A stretch of 64,000 bases of DNA from Bacteroidota bacterium (lineage in GTDB: Bacteria; Bacteroidota; Ignavibacteria; Kryptoniales; JAKASW01), in the NCBI GenBank assembly GCA_021812985.1, contig JAKAMG010000002.1, positions 97,879-161,878 of the forward strand, read 5' to 3'. The notes beneath the pieces were generated by a model that was given only the letters and a program-made list of their open reading frames with translations, had not been told where the DNA came from and made no database searches. The translations under genes were made by a program, and so were the position numbers. Positions 9,377-19,039 of the stretch are shown piece by piece; within the stretch, counting starts at the first letter, position 1; each line of letters begins with the position of its first letter.

Positions 9377-10126
9377 TCAATGGTTCATTCGACCGAACTG
9401 CTCCGTGAAGTTCGTCCGCGAAGCCTCCATCAGTCCCATCGCCTGTCCCACCGCTAACTCGTAGGTGTCTTCGGCCAGGGCCTTCATAGTCGCTATCGCA
9501 ACTTCGGCCGGAGGAATCCCTCTATAGGTCATGTTCCGCTCTGCCCTCGTCCCCCTGTCGAGTTCTGTGTCTACTGTCGGAGGGATGATCTCAAAGACCT
9601 TCACCGTTGTATTCTTCAGCTGGTGCCTGAGCGATACGCTGAACGAATGAAGCGCCGCTTTCGTGGCACAGTAAACCGGCATGATCGCGAGTGGGATGAA
9701 TGCCAGCCCGGAAGTGACATTCACAATTGCCGACTCTTTTCGTCGCATTAAAGTCGGTATGAAGTAGGCAGACAACTGTATGGCCGATGCTAAATTGATG
9801 TCCACCTCATTCTCATGTCTCGCCAGCTCGGTTATGCCCTTCTTAAAATCTATCATTCTCTGAACGCCGGCATTGTTGACTAGAACGTTTATTTCTTTGT
9901 GTTCCGAGACCACCCAGTCGAACAGTTCCTCGCGGCCCTTCGCTTTGGAGATGTCGCAGACCTTTGTGCTGATTTGAGGGAGCTTTTCCTTCGCCTCCCT
10001 CAGTTTTTCTTCCCTTCTTCCGCAGATAATGACGTCGTTTCCTGATTTTACAAATTCTTCTGCCAGACAGAGTCCGATGCCGGTGCCTCCACCGGTTATT
10101 AGGACGGTGTTCCCATTTGTGTTCAT
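9377..10126 (-). CDS. Short-chain dehydrogenase/reductase (SDR, DltE-like)
   Basis: Cytoplasmic 249-residue NAD(P)-dependent oxidoreductase. Sequence shows the classical SDR motifs in order: cofactor loop TGGGTGIG (residues about 11-18), NNAG (about 88-91), the catalytic serine in NVTSG, and the YCATK active-site Tyr-x-x-x-Lys. Length is typical for a classical SDR. The ATG at 10126 has GGAG 8-9 nt upstream. The closest relatives by pattern are DltE/YciK-like SDRs of unknown substrate. It is convergent with the Gfo/Idh/MocA gene. Confidence 0.9.
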   Translation of the reverse strand: MNTNGNTVLITGGGTGIGLCLAEEFVKSGNDVIICGRREEKLREAKEKLPQISTKVCDISKAKGREELFDWVVSEHKEINVLVNNAGVQRMIDFKKGITELARHENEVDINLASAIQLSAYFIPTLMRRKESAIVNVTSGLAFIPLAIMPVYCATKAALHSFSVSLRHQLKNTTVKVFEIIPPTVDTELDRGTRAERNMTYRGIPPAEVAIATMKALAEDTYELAVGQAMGLMEASRTNFTEQFGRMNH

Positions 10127-10451
10127 TTAAAATCTCCAGATCTTTAACAGATTCGACGAAGTCGGGCGCCGTTTCGTTCACCCCTAGATTCATTGTTTGA
10201 ATGGGAAAATCGCTCTCTAAGTCACTTCGGGGGCTGTAGGCGTTTCCAAAATTGACCGTCTGACGACCCCTCCAAGTACTCGTCAGCATGTCCTTGACAC
10301 ATTGATTGGACTGTTTGATTATATTGCCCTTGTCAGAGGATTGCAGCCGGGACGTCGTGAGCCCGGCAGTTTTCAATCGGTTTTTCCCGCGAGACCTACC
10401 TCTCTTCGCTCCGCGGATGGATTGAGAAATGTTTGTGGATGGAGGATAGAT
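10127..10451. other. Divergent intergenic region, 325 nt
   Basis: Separates the minus-strand SDR from the plus-strand repeat protein and so must hold two promoters. An AT-richer core lies near 10290-10330. No credible small gene: an ORF running into it on the minus strand (to 10709) is antisense to the repeat gene and lacks protein-like composition. Confidence 0.6.
10294..10323 (+). promoter_or_regulatory. Candidate sigma70-like promoter of the T9SS repeat protein
   Basis: TTGACA at 10294-10299 followed, after 18 nt, by ATTATA at 10318-10323. It lies about 130 nt before the start codon at 10452. The -35 is perfect, the -10 is only fair, and promoter consensus in this lineage is uncertain, so this is a weak call. 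Confidence 0.35.
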
Positions 10452-13400
10452 ATGATAAAGAATTCGACTTTGATGATTGGCGTCGAGCTTTGTCTGGCAG
10501 TCGCTTTTGCTGCTTCGGTTTCCGCGCAGACGAACGGCGGGCGGGACGAGAGGGGTACGCCAATGGCGGTTCCCCAGAGAGTCTCCGCGCTGGCCCAGAT
10601 ACAGAATCTCGCCGGGCATCGGGCTGAGCAGACGCGAATCGACATGACAAGACAGAAGCTTCACAAGCTGCAGCGACAGACTGAAAGAGGAAAGAGAATC
10701 TTTCAACAACTGGGCGAAATAGCGAGGATTGACTCCGGCCGCGCGGGCGCAGTCAGGAAGAACGAGTTGTCCCAGTCGCTAACGTCGCAACAAATGAACC
10801 GGGTGCTGCTCCTCGGTCAGCCAACCGGATTCAGCCGCGCCCCTTACGTTGGTACCAGAGTACTCCCCGCAAAGGGGGGAAAGATGATGACCCCCTATCT
10901 TTCCTCAGCGGTCCTGATAAACGGGCAGCAGCGTGACACCGTGCATGTTGGAGAATCGTTCGATGTAACATTCTCGTTTTCATCGGGATACGTCTCAGCC
11001 GTCATGGATGTCTTCGTCGATGTTGACAACGACGGGATGGTAGATTCAACCGACATACCTCTTATGACAAGCGCCCTCTTGCTGGACAACGGAGCAAATG
11101 ACCTGGACAGCCGCGATGGCTTCTACAAATACAGCGTGAAGAAGGGCGATGTTCTCTCAAGAGTCGCAGGGAGCTTGCTATTCAGGGTCAATGACTATTC
11201 ATCAGCTTCAACCGCATCCGTGACCATTACACCTCGGGCTTCGGTCTCAATCTTCACTGCGAGAATAAGCCCGGCGATATCAGGCATCGTCGCGAAACTA
11301 AACACTCAGCTTGGTGATATATATGGCTGCACCGACTCCACTGGCTCATTCACGACCCCGATACCGCTCCCACCACCGTACTCGCTTCAGGTGACTCTGT
11401 ACGATCCGACAGGTAAAGTCTCCGGCTATCTCATGCCGCAAGCAAAGTATATCGACGTTTACACCGACACAACGGCAAAAACGGTTGAACTCACATCGGC
11501 AACCGCCTTCATAGAGGGGAACGTCAGGGATTACGACGGACATGCTGTCCCCTACGCGATAGTCAATGCGCACGGAGACTATGATTACTATGTTACTAAC
11601 GACATATTGATACCCCCTCCCTATTCTTTTTCCGCTGAGACCCGGGCCGATTCCCAGGGACATTACAAGATCGGTTTGATCGGCGGGAGGTGGAGCCTTT
11701 ATTCAAGAGTGGACTGGACAAACGAGTATCTCTCCGCATGTAACCAGAACATTATTGTTCCGTCGGACGGCACGATACTGGTCGACCTCGCGCTTCCAAA
11801 GTCGAATGCCTCAATCAGCGGCAGGGTAAGGCTCGATGGTTCGGGAATTGGCGGCGTGTCAGTCTGTGCCTACTCCGGATATCTGGCGAACTGCGCCCTC
11901 TCAGACCGCGATGGAAACTATTCGATTCCGGTCTTCAGGCTTGGCACCTATTCCGCCTCTGTTTCGATATCGGATGCCGGGTACTCAGCTGACACGGCTT
12001 ATAAGTACTCGCTGCCGCCGGACACTGCCGGAGTAGACTTCTCAATCAGCAAGGTTAAAGGAGGAGCCTCGGGCAAGATTATGAATGGCGTTGCCGGGAC
12101 CCCAGTTCGAAGGGCAGTCATTACATTCAGCGGTCCGACTTCCTTCACCACGATGAGCGACGACAGCGGAAACTACAGGGCACCTTTGAGAGATGGACAG
12201 TATTACGTTTACATCTTCGCGAACGGCTACTTCGGCCACACGGAGAATGCCCTGTCAATCTCGGGACAGGTCGTCACACGTAACTACACTCTCACCCCCG
12301 CCGCGGCCATAACCGGACGAGTGATTGATACAAGAGGCTTCCCCGTTGCTTACGCAAACGTTGCATTATATGCAAACGAATGGAGCGGGACAGCGTACTC
12401 CTACACGGACGAAGACGGATACTACTGCCTCAACGAGTTGACCCCTGGTGACTACAGATTGCGTGCGTATTCCTCGGGCTATATGATGAAATGGTACAAC
12501 GGCAAGACCGACTACTCTTCAGCGGACGTTATTCACGTCCTACAGGGGAGAGAAACCTCAGGCATCGATTTCACTCTTTCAAGAGGAGGAATGATATCGG
12601 GAAGGGTAGGTAACCGAAGCGGGCAGCCTCTGGGTGACGCGTACGTCGTCGTCTACGACTCTTTATACTATTGGTCATCGTATGCCTCGACCAACGACAG
12701 CGGAGAGTACAGAGTCTACGGATTATACACTGGCAGCTACTCCCTCTGCGCTTCCCACTTAGAATACTCGACGATGTGGTACGATGAAAAGCGTAGTTCC
12801 GAAACGGCAACGCCGGTTCACGTTGTGCTTGACAAGGAGACTCCGAATATCGACTTTGCGCTATGGAAGGGAGCGACGATTTCAGGAGTCGTAACAAATA
12901 AGAAACAGGGGGCTATTTCTAACGCCTACATTTCCGTCTTTGACACATCTCTCAATTTCGTATCCTCAGGCTACACCGGATATTCAGGCACCTACAGCAT
13001 AGCGAGGATATACCCCGGTTCATACTACGCCATGGCCTGGGCTTACGCCTACGGACAGAGGTGGTACGATAATGTCTCATGCGCGGATTCAGCCGCGGTC
13101 TTATCACTGGCAGAAAACGAGGTGCGGGAGGGAATTGATTTCGTCCTCCCGGCTGGCGGCATCATATCGGGTAGCGTTTCCGACGCGTCCGGCAACCCCA
13201 TCGCATGGGCGGGAGTAAACGCCTACAGCGTCGACGGCTCCGAATCAAGGTTCGCTAGTTCTGCAAATGACGGAAGTTACGCTCTCGCCGGCCTGTCGGC
13301 ACATCAGTATTTCGTTGAAGCGTATTCGGGAAACTTCTTGCCTCAATGGTACGACCATAAGTCCAGCCTGGCCAATGCTGATACGGTCAGGGTCATGGAG

Positions 13401-14891
13401 GATAGTACCACAACAGGCATCGACTTCAATCTGACAAATGGCTGGGGAATCTCAGGCTACGTCCTTGATGATTCCACTTCCCTCGGTCTTGCCGGCATGT
13501 GCGTCGAGGCGATTAACATCACCGATGGCTTTGTGCTGTCTGTCTGCACGGACGCGAACGGCTTTTACCAAATCCCAGCTTCGCCGGGTAGTTACATCCT
13601 CCGGGCCTACTCGAACCAGTCACCGGACTATGTCATGACTTACTATTCTTCCCAGGGGGAAGTGGGCGCACCATCGAAAGCGGAGGTGATAATAGTCTGC
13701 GATAGCGGCTATCCAATCCAAGCAACTATGAGAGTCCAAATCAGAAAGGATCACGCGATAGTCAACAGGTCAAGGATATCGCTCGTTCTGACAAACGACG
13801 GACGTCTCGGAAACGGCGACTCGCTCCTCCCGAGCGGAAGATGGCCGGACTCGACATCGCGGAATTACATTCCGGAGGGAAACTTCATTTTCGGGGCCTC
13901 ATCAGACTTAGGCACGGCGGTCTACGGGAGTTTAGGGGGCCTCCAAAATCCATTCAACTGGATCCCTCTGTGGAACTACAATGAGCATGCTGGCAAGTCC
14001 GGACAGATGACCGAGACATTTTTTTCAAGTGGGACGGATACGACCATTTGCCACGCGCGACTGGTGGTCTCGCAGAGGCTCTACTCCACCAACGCCGCTG
14101 ACTATGTCATCAACACGTACAAGCTGCACTATGACGGCAATATCTTCGGGGCCAATCTCAGTCTAAGGAATGTCTACCTGGGCGAGATTCTTCGATTCAG
14201 CATCTCCAACGGTAAGGACATGATACGAAGCATCGCGGCTGACAGCCTCGTGTTCGCATACGACTCCACGCACGCTGGCGGCATCAACATCGGTGTGAGA
14301 GCTCTCGGCGGTTCGTCGCCGAAGATCGGCTGGTGGAAAGTAAGCGAGGACCCCGAGAACATGACGTCGCTGTACCACGCACTTGAAAACGGCTCCGCGA
14401 TTTCTCAGTCTGCCACAGCTTCAGACTACCGGCTCTTTGTCAGCAGCGGACCTTATACGATTTACGAGGGTGATTCGATAGCGTTCGCTTTCGCCATCGT
14501 TGCCGGTCTCGGGAGCGACAGCCTCTCATCCGCATCGCGAGCCGCGGCCCGGGAGTACGGGATACTGATCTCCGACGTAAAGCCTCCGGATGACCCGACA
14601 TTGAGAATACCCTCGAGCTTCCAGCTCTTTCAGAATTATCCGAATCCCTTCAACCCGTCGACGAATATCAAGTTTGACCTGGCCAGGATGTCGCGGGTCA
14701 GGTTGGAGGTTTATAACGTCCTTGGACAGCGAATTGAAGAGTGGAATTTCGGGACGATGCAGGCCGGAAGGTACGAGAGGACTTTAAAAATGGATCGCCA
14801 CCCGAGTGGACTTTACTTTTACTCGATCACTGCCGTCGCGTCCGATGGAGAGCGTTTCACGTCGGTCAGGAAGATGGTGCTCGTGAAATGA
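10452..14891 (+). CDS. Large T9SS-secreted protein with tandem carboxypeptidase-regulatory-like repeats
   Basis: Secreted 1479-residue surface protein, function unknown. Signal peptide MIKNSTLMIGVELCLAVAFAASVSAQ, a basic, glutamine-rich segment (about 40-120), then at least seven Ig-like carboxypeptidase-regulatory (CarboxypepD_reg) units. Each begins ISGxV, has a GxY..xGL..G.Y strand pattern and most end with WYD-K...ADxVxV...GIDFxL. Unit starts lie at about 11814, 12066, 12309, 12594, 12879, 13164 and 13449; the last five are spaced exactly 285 nt. A beta-rich region (13740-14600) precedes the T9SS sorting domain (QNYPNPFNPSTNIKFDL, LEVYNVLGQRIEEW, PSGLYFYSI, VRKMVLVK). GGAGG lies 6 nt before ATG 10452, which excludes the upstream extension. 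A stalk or adhesin role is plausible but unproven. Confidence 0.88.
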   Translation: MIKNSTLMIGVELCLAVAFAASVSAQTNGGRDERGTPMAVPQRVSALAQIQNLAGHRAEQTRIDMTRQKLHKLQRQTERGKRIFQQLGEIARIDSGRAGAVRKNELSQSLTSQQMNRVLLLGQPTGFSRAPYVGTRVLPAKGGKMMTPYLSSAVLINGQQRDTVHVGESFDVTFSFSSGYVSAVMDVFVDVDNDGMVDSTDIPLMTSALLLDNGANDLDSRDGFYKYSVKKGDVLSRVAGSLLFRVNDYSSASTASVTITPRASVSIFTARISPAISGIVAKLNTQLGDIYGCTDSTGSFTTPIPLPPPYSLQVTLYDPTGKVSGYLMPQAKYIDVYTDTTAKTVELTSATAFIEGNVRDYDGHAVPYAIVNAHGDYDYYVTNDILIPPPYSFSAETRADSQGHYKIGLIGGRWSLYSRVDWTNEYLSACNQNIIVPSDGTILVDLALPKSNASISGRVRLDGSGIGGVSVCAYSGYLANCALSDRDGNYSIPVFRLGTYSASVSISDAGYSADTAYKYSLPPDTAGVDFSISKVKGGASGKIMNGVAGTPVRRAVITFSGPTSFTTMSDDSGNYRAPLRDGQYYVYIFANGYFGHTENALSISGQVVTRNYTLTPAAAITGRVIDTRGFPVAYANVALYANEWSGTAYSYTDEDGYYCLNELTPGDYRLRAYSSGYMMKWYNGKTDYSSADVIHVLQGRETSGIDFTLSRGGMISGRVGNRSGQPLGDAYVVVYDSLYYWSSYASTNDSGEYRVYGLYTGSYSLCASHLEYSTMWYDEKRSSETATPVHVVLDKETPNIDFALWKGATISGVVTNKKQGAISNAYISVFDTSLNFVSSGYTGYSGTYSIARIYPGSYYAMAWAYAYGQRWYDNVSCADSAAVLSLAENEVREGIDFVLPAGGIISGSVSDASGNPIAWAGVNAYSVDGSESRFASSANDGSYALAGLSAHQYFVEAYSGNFLPQWYDHKSSLANADTVRVMEDSTTTGIDFNLTNGWGISGYVLDDSTSLGLAGMCVEAINITDGFVLSVCTDANGFYQIPASPGSYILRAYSNQSPDYVMTYYSSQGEVGAPSKAEVIIVCDSGYPIQATMRVQIRKDHAIVNRSRISLVLTNDGRLGNGDSLLPSGRWPDSTSRNYIPEGNFIFGASSDLGTAVYGSLGGLQNPFNWIPLWNYNEHAGKSGQMTETFFSSGTDTTICHARLVVSQRLYSTNAADYVINTYKLHYDGNIFGANLSLRNVYLGEILRFSISNGKDMIRSIAADSLVFAYDSTHAGGINIGVRALGGSSPKIGWWKVSEDPENMTSLYHALENGSAISQSATASDYRLFVSSGPYTIYEGDSIAFAFAIVAGLGSDSLSSASRAAAREYGILISDVKPPDDPTLRIPSSFQLFQNYPNPFNPSTNIKFDLARMSRVRLEVYNVLGQRIEEWNFGTMQAGRYERTLKMDRHPSGLYFYSITAVASDGERFTSVRKMVLVK

Positions 14892-14913
14892 CGACTGCAC
14901 CATCTGCGGCAGA

Positions 14914-14937
14914 GAGGCGGGGCCTTCCCCGCCTCTT
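14914..14937. terminator. Convergent hairpin terminator
   Basis: Perfect 10-bp stem AGAGGCGGGG / CCCCGCCTCT with a CCTT loop, 22 nt after the repeat-protein stop and 40 nt before the msrA stop. Neither side has a long T-run, so it may act in both directions with limited strength. Confidence 0.65.
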
Positions 14938-14976
14938 CCATTTAAGATCACCGGAGCAGCGTGCGGCCGAATCGGC

Positions 14977-15522
14977 TCACTTCAACCTGTCGCTGTAATG
15001 TTTCCGAAACTTGGCCACCTTCGGCGCTATCACGACTCTGCAGTAGCCCTGGTTCGGGTTGTTCGCGAAGTACTCCTGATGGTAATCTTCGGCCTTGTAG
15101 AAGGCTCTGAACGGGGAAAGCTCCGTCACTATGGGATCATCCCATATTTGTGCCGCCGCAATTTCCTGAATGACTTTTTCGGCGGAGCGTTTCTGCGCGT
15201 CGTCGTGATATAATATGACAGAGCGGTACTGCGGGCCGACGTCGTTTCCCTGACGGTTGAGCGTCGTCGGGTCGTGGACCGTGAAGAAGATCCTGAGAAT
15301 ATCCTCGTATGAGATTAACCCCGGGTCGAACGTAACCTGCACGACCTCCGCATGTCCCGTCCGGCCTGTACATACCTGCTCGTAAGTAGGATTGGCAACG
15401 TCTCCGCCCGAATACCCGGACTCCACTTCCGTGATTCCCTTAAGATCGTCGAACACCGCCTCGGTGCACCAAAAACATCCCCCGCCGAGTGTGGCCGTTT
15501 CCAACTTCTCTGAGTTAGACAT
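14977..15522 (-). CDS. msrA: Peptide methionine (S)-S-oxide reductase
   Basis: Repairs oxidised protein methionine by reducing methionine-S-sulfoxide, with thioredoxin as usual electron donor. The 181-residue sequence has the MsrA active-site motif [12 protein letters not shown] (catalytic Cys16), the conserved [37 protein letters not shown] and YHQEYF segments, and a C-terminal cysteine in NQGYCRVVI. The ATG at 15522 follows GGAGG by 8 nt, so the eleven extra codons to 15555 are not used. No secretion signal, so cytoplasmic. It stands alone, convergent with the repeat-protein gene. Confidence 0.96.
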   Translation of the reverse strand: MSNSEKLETATLGGGCFWCTEAVFDDLKGITEVESGYSGGDVANPTYEQVCTGRTGHAEVVQVTFDPGLISYEDILRIFFTVHDPTTLNRQGNDVGPQYRSVILYHDDAQKRSAEKVIQEIAAAQIWDDPIVTELSPFRAFYKAEDYHQEYFANNPNQGYCRVVIAPKVAKFRKHYSDRLK

Positions 15523-15778
15523 GTTTGTTCCTCCGCTAAAGTTCGAGTGCTGCAAATGACATCTACACTACCAAACACTCGGGCGGGCCGATTGAGTTCA
15601 AGGGGAGAGAAATCTGTCGGCTTGACTGACACGCCCTCTCCCGCCGCTTTATGATGGCAATGACTTGAGGCGGGAATGCGTTTAGGTTCTTAGAGAGCTG
15701 GCCACCGAATCCGTCCTCCCCTCCAGGAGACGAGGCGTGACTGCCCGCGGCTAAATGCAGGGGCCGGATGCAATGGGC

Positions 15779-18700
15779 TCAGACAACTTTTATTATTTCG
15801 AGGAGTCTTTCGAGCCTGTCTAACTTCCCTTCCTTCTCGGAGGGCCCCTTCGAGCCGAATGTCACTTCGAGCCTGGCGTTCGAGTTTTCCTGAGTTATCC
15901 GATGCTTGATGTCCCCGATCCGGTCGAGGGCGTTCATCATCATCGGGAAGATTTCTTTATAGAAGTCCTGGTCGTCGGACGGGAGGTGTATCTTCACTAC
16001 GGCGCCGTGCATCTCGAGCTTCGGGATTCTGAGCGGCTCTACAGCGATCTTCGCTTTGATCAGTTGAATGAGGTTCTCGGCAGGCTCGGGTATCTTGCCG
16101 AACCTGTCGAGGATTTCACTCCGTAAGTCATCCACCTCCGCCGCCTTGGTCGCCCTCGAAAGACGCTTGTAGAAATCAAACCTGTCGGCGTCGAGAGACA
16201 CGTAGTCGTCCGGAATGAAAGCGTCGACGTCCGCCGTGACCTGCGGTTCGACTTTCCGTCTCGTGAGTGTGTCGAGCTGTTCCGTGAGATTCTCTTCGAA
16301 CTTCGCTTCTGCGACTGCCTCTTCGAGTACTTTATTGTACATTTCGAAGCCGAGGTTGTTAATGAAGCCGCTCTGTTCTCTTCCGAGAAGATTTCCAGCG
16401 CCGCGGATTTCAAGATCGCGCATGGCAAGATTGAACCCTGAGCCGAGCTCGCTGAACTCCTCGATGGCGGTGAGCCGTCTGACGGCGTCCCTGGTCAGGT
16501 TTGAAAACTGTTTGGCGATTAGGTAGGCGTACGCCTGGACGTTCGAACGGCCGATCCGCCCGCGAATCTGGTATAGCTCCGCCAGTCCGAACCGGTCCGC
16601 GTTGTTCACGATAAGCGTGTTCACCGAGGGTATGTCAATTCCTGATTCGATGATCTTCGTGGCAATGAGTATGTTGAGCTTCTTCTCAAGAAAGTGGACC
16701 ATGGTCCTTTCGATTTCGTTCGGCTTCATCTTGCCGTGTATTATGCCCGCCTTCGCGGCAGGGACGCGACGATGGACAAAGTCAGCAAGCTTGGTCAGAT
16801 CCTTGACGGTGTCGCTCACGATATACACCTGCCCGCCTCGATTGAGCTCTCGCTCTATGACGGACTGGAGGAGCTTCCCGTCAAAGTTCACGATATATGT
16901 GTCGATGGGAAGCCGGTTCGCCGGAGGAGTCTGGAGTATGGAAATATCCATTGCGGATGAGAGCGACATGTAAAGAGTTCTCGGTATGGGGGTGGCGGTC
17001 ATATATAATGTATCGACGTTCGCCCTAAGCTGTCTTATCTTCTCCTTCGCCTCGACGCCGAAACGGTGTTCCTCATCGACGATGAGGAGTCCGAGGTCGT
17101 GAAACTTCGCGTCGCCGGAAAGGAGCCGGTGCGTCCCGATAATGATATCGACATCTCCCTTTTCGAGCTTATCGAGTATCGTCTTCTGCTCCGAGCGCTT
17201 CCTGAACCTTGAGAGGACCTCTACCCTGGCGGCGTATCCTGAAAGCCTGTCGCGGAAGGTGTTGAAATGCTGCTCAGCGAGAATCGTCGTCGGCACGAGA
17301 ACCGCAACCTGTTTTCCACTCATGACCGCCTTGAAAGCCGCGCGTACAGCCACCTCCGTCTTTCCGAAACCAACATCGCCGCACAGAAGCCTGTCCATCG
17401 GGTTCTCGTTTTCCATGTCAGCCTTTATCTCGGCCGTGGCACGTGACTGATCGGGAGTGTCCTCGTAGACGAAGGAGGCCTCGAGTTCGTGCTGCCATAT
17501 GCTGTCTTTGGAGAACGAGACTCCTTTGGATTTCTTCCTGTCCGCGTAGAGCTTTATCAGGTCTTTCGCGATGTCCTTGAGCTTTCCTTTCGCCCTTGTT
17601 TTCATGAGCTGCCACTCTGCCCCGCCGAGCTTCGAGAGTTTGGGCGTAAAGCCGTCCTCCGATGCGTAACGCTGAAGCTTGCCGACGTAGTCAAGGTTCA
17701 CGTAGAGCCTGTCTCCCTCCGCATACTCTATCTTCACACATTCCTGAGTGCTGTCTACAATCTTAAGTTTCTCAAGCCCGAGGAACCGGCCGATGCCATA
17801 TTCCTCGTGTACAACGTAGTCTCCTTTCCTTAGGGTGTTAATATCCCGTCGCAAGAGTCCGACGAACTTCCTCGCCTTCTCCTTACGCGCAACGAGCGGA
17901 GAGCGCCTGCCGAAAATCTCGTGCTCCGTGAGAAGCGCGACGTGGTCGGTGGGGAGTATGAACCCTCCTGAAAGAGAGGCATGAATCAGCCGAACCTCCT
18001 GCCGGAGCGTCGTCCCGTTCAGCTCATCGAATTCGTTGAGCAAATTCAGAAAATTGTCGCCGAGGTGCTTCGTGCTCGAAGCTACCGAGATCTGATAACC
18101 GTCGTTGAAGAGCTCAGCTATCTTGGCGGCAGCCAGCTGGAGCTTCCCTCCAAACGTTGGCTGCGGTGTGACGTCGACAACGACGTCAGCTTCCTTCCTC
18201 TCGAGCACCTTCCAGTGGATGATTTGCGCTTTCCCAGCGACCTCCTTCTCGAATTTGCGGAGCTCATCGGATTGTCCCTTTGATACTGCTGACGGCTCAT
18301 GAAATATTATCCGGGTCCCCTCAGGAATCTGGTCGGAAAAGGGTGCGGTCCCGTTGCCGTTGTCAGCGAAGGGGAGCAGCGTGAACGAACCGACCTCCTG
18401 TATGGATCTCTGGGTTACAGGGTCGAAGACCCGTATCGATTCCACGTTGTCGCCGAAGAAATCAATTCTGACCGGATTCTCGCCCGATTCAGGGAAGACG
18501 TCGACAATACTTCCGCGGACTGCGAAATCGCCGACCTCTTCGACATAGTCCTTTCTCTGATATCCGTACTTTCCCAATCTGGCTACAAGGTCATCATGAT
18601 CGACGTCCGCGTGGTTCTGTATTATAACGGCAGTCGCGGCGAGGCCTTTTTGCGCCGGCATCTTGCGGAACAAGGCCGAATAATCGCAGACATAAAGGTT

Positions 18701-19039
18701 CCTTACTCCGGAATAGAAATCAAACAGGCCGGCCAGGTTCGGACCGAATCCCGACGACTCGGCGTCGCTTTCGTCTTCGCCGCTCAGCTCGACCGGTATC
18801 AGACCGGAGAAGACTGTGAAATCCGATTGGAGCCTCTCGCTTATGTCGATGTCTTCGGTGACAAGGAGGAGGGAGACGCCGCCTGACTTCAGGAGATTAC
18901 TCAGAAGAAACGCAAGGTAAGGAGCGCTTATAAGATGCATGGATGCCGAACCAGGGCCATGCATCTCTTCGAGTGCACGCCTCGTCGTCGGAAGGTTATG
19001 CAGGTACGCCGACAGTTGGGAGAGTTCAGTGTTTTCCAA
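15779..19039 (-). CDS. mfd: Transcription-repair coupling factor
   Basis: ATP-driven translocase that removes RNA polymerase stalled at lesions and recruits UvrA. The 1086-residue protein shows the UvrB-like N-terminal module (GDFAVRGSIVDVFPE, RIDFFGDNVESIR), the RNA-polymerase-interacting CarD-like domain (about 400-500, KGDYVVHEEYGIGRFLGLE), Walker A GDVGFGKTE (about 554-562), DEEHRFG (about 655-661), TATPIPRTL, the ESGIDIPSVNTLIV and QIRGRIGRS helicase motifs, and a C-terminal TRCF domain. The start is TTG 19039 with GAGG 6 nt upstream; it lies inside murQ so the genes overlap by 14 nt and are probably translationally coupled. Slightly shorter than E. coli Mfd (1148 residues). Confidence 0.96.
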   Translation of the reverse strand: MENTELSQLSAYLHNLPTTRRALEEMHGPGSASMHLISAPYLAFLLSNLLKSGGVSLLLVTEDIDISERLQSDFTVFSGLIPVELSGEDESDAESSGFGPNLAGLFDFYSGVRNLYVCDYSALFRKMPAQKGLAATAVIIQNHADVDHDDLVARLGKYGYQRKDYVEEVGDFAVRGSIVDVFPESGENPVRIDFFGDNVESIRVFDPVTQRSIQEVGSFTLLPFADNGNGTAPFSDQIPEGTRIIFHEPSAVSKGQSDELRKFEKEVAGKAQIIHWKVLERKEADVVVDVTPQPTFGGKLQLAAAKIAELFNDGYQISVASSTKHLGDNFLNLLNEFDELNGTTLRQEVRLIHASLSGGFILPTDHVALLTEHEIFGRRSPLVARKEKARKFVGLLRRDINTLRKGDYVVHEEYGIGRFLGLEKLKIVDSTQECVKIEYAEGDRLYVNLDYVGKLQRYASEDGFTPKLSKLGGAEWQLMKTRAKGKLKDIAKDLIKLYADRKKSKGVSFSKDSIWQHELEASFVYEDTPDQSRATAEIKADMENENPMDRLLCGDVGFGKTEVAVRAAFKAVMSGKQVAVLVPTTILAEQHFNTFRDRLSGYAARVEVLSRFRKRSEQKTILDKLEKGDVDIIIGTHRLLSGDAKFHDLGLLIVDEEHRFGVEAKEKIRQLRANVDTLYMTATPIPRTLYMSLSSAMDISILQTPPANRLPIDTYIVNFDGKLLQSVIERELNRGGQVYIVSDTVKDLTKLADFVHRRVPAAKAGIIHGKMKPNEIERTMVHFLEKKLNILIATKIIESGIDIPSVNTLIVNNADRFGLAELYQIRGRIGRSNVQAYAYLIAKQFSNLTRDAVRRLTAIEEFSELGSGFNLAMRDLEIRGAGNLLGREQSGFINNLGFEMYNKVLEEAVAEAKFEENLTEQLDTLTRRKVEPQVTADVDAFIPDDYVSLDADRFDFYKRLSRATKAAEVDDLRSEILDRFGKIPEPAENLIQLIKAKIAVEPLRIPKLEMHGAVVKIHLPSDDQDFYKEIFPMMMNALDRIGDIKHRITQENSNARLEVTFGSKGPSEKEGKLDRLERLLEIIKVV

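Noticed and set aside
9843-10709. 288-codon minus-strand frame across the SDR promoter region
   Set aside because: Out of frame with the SDR gene and antisense to the repeat protein; no protein-like pattern.
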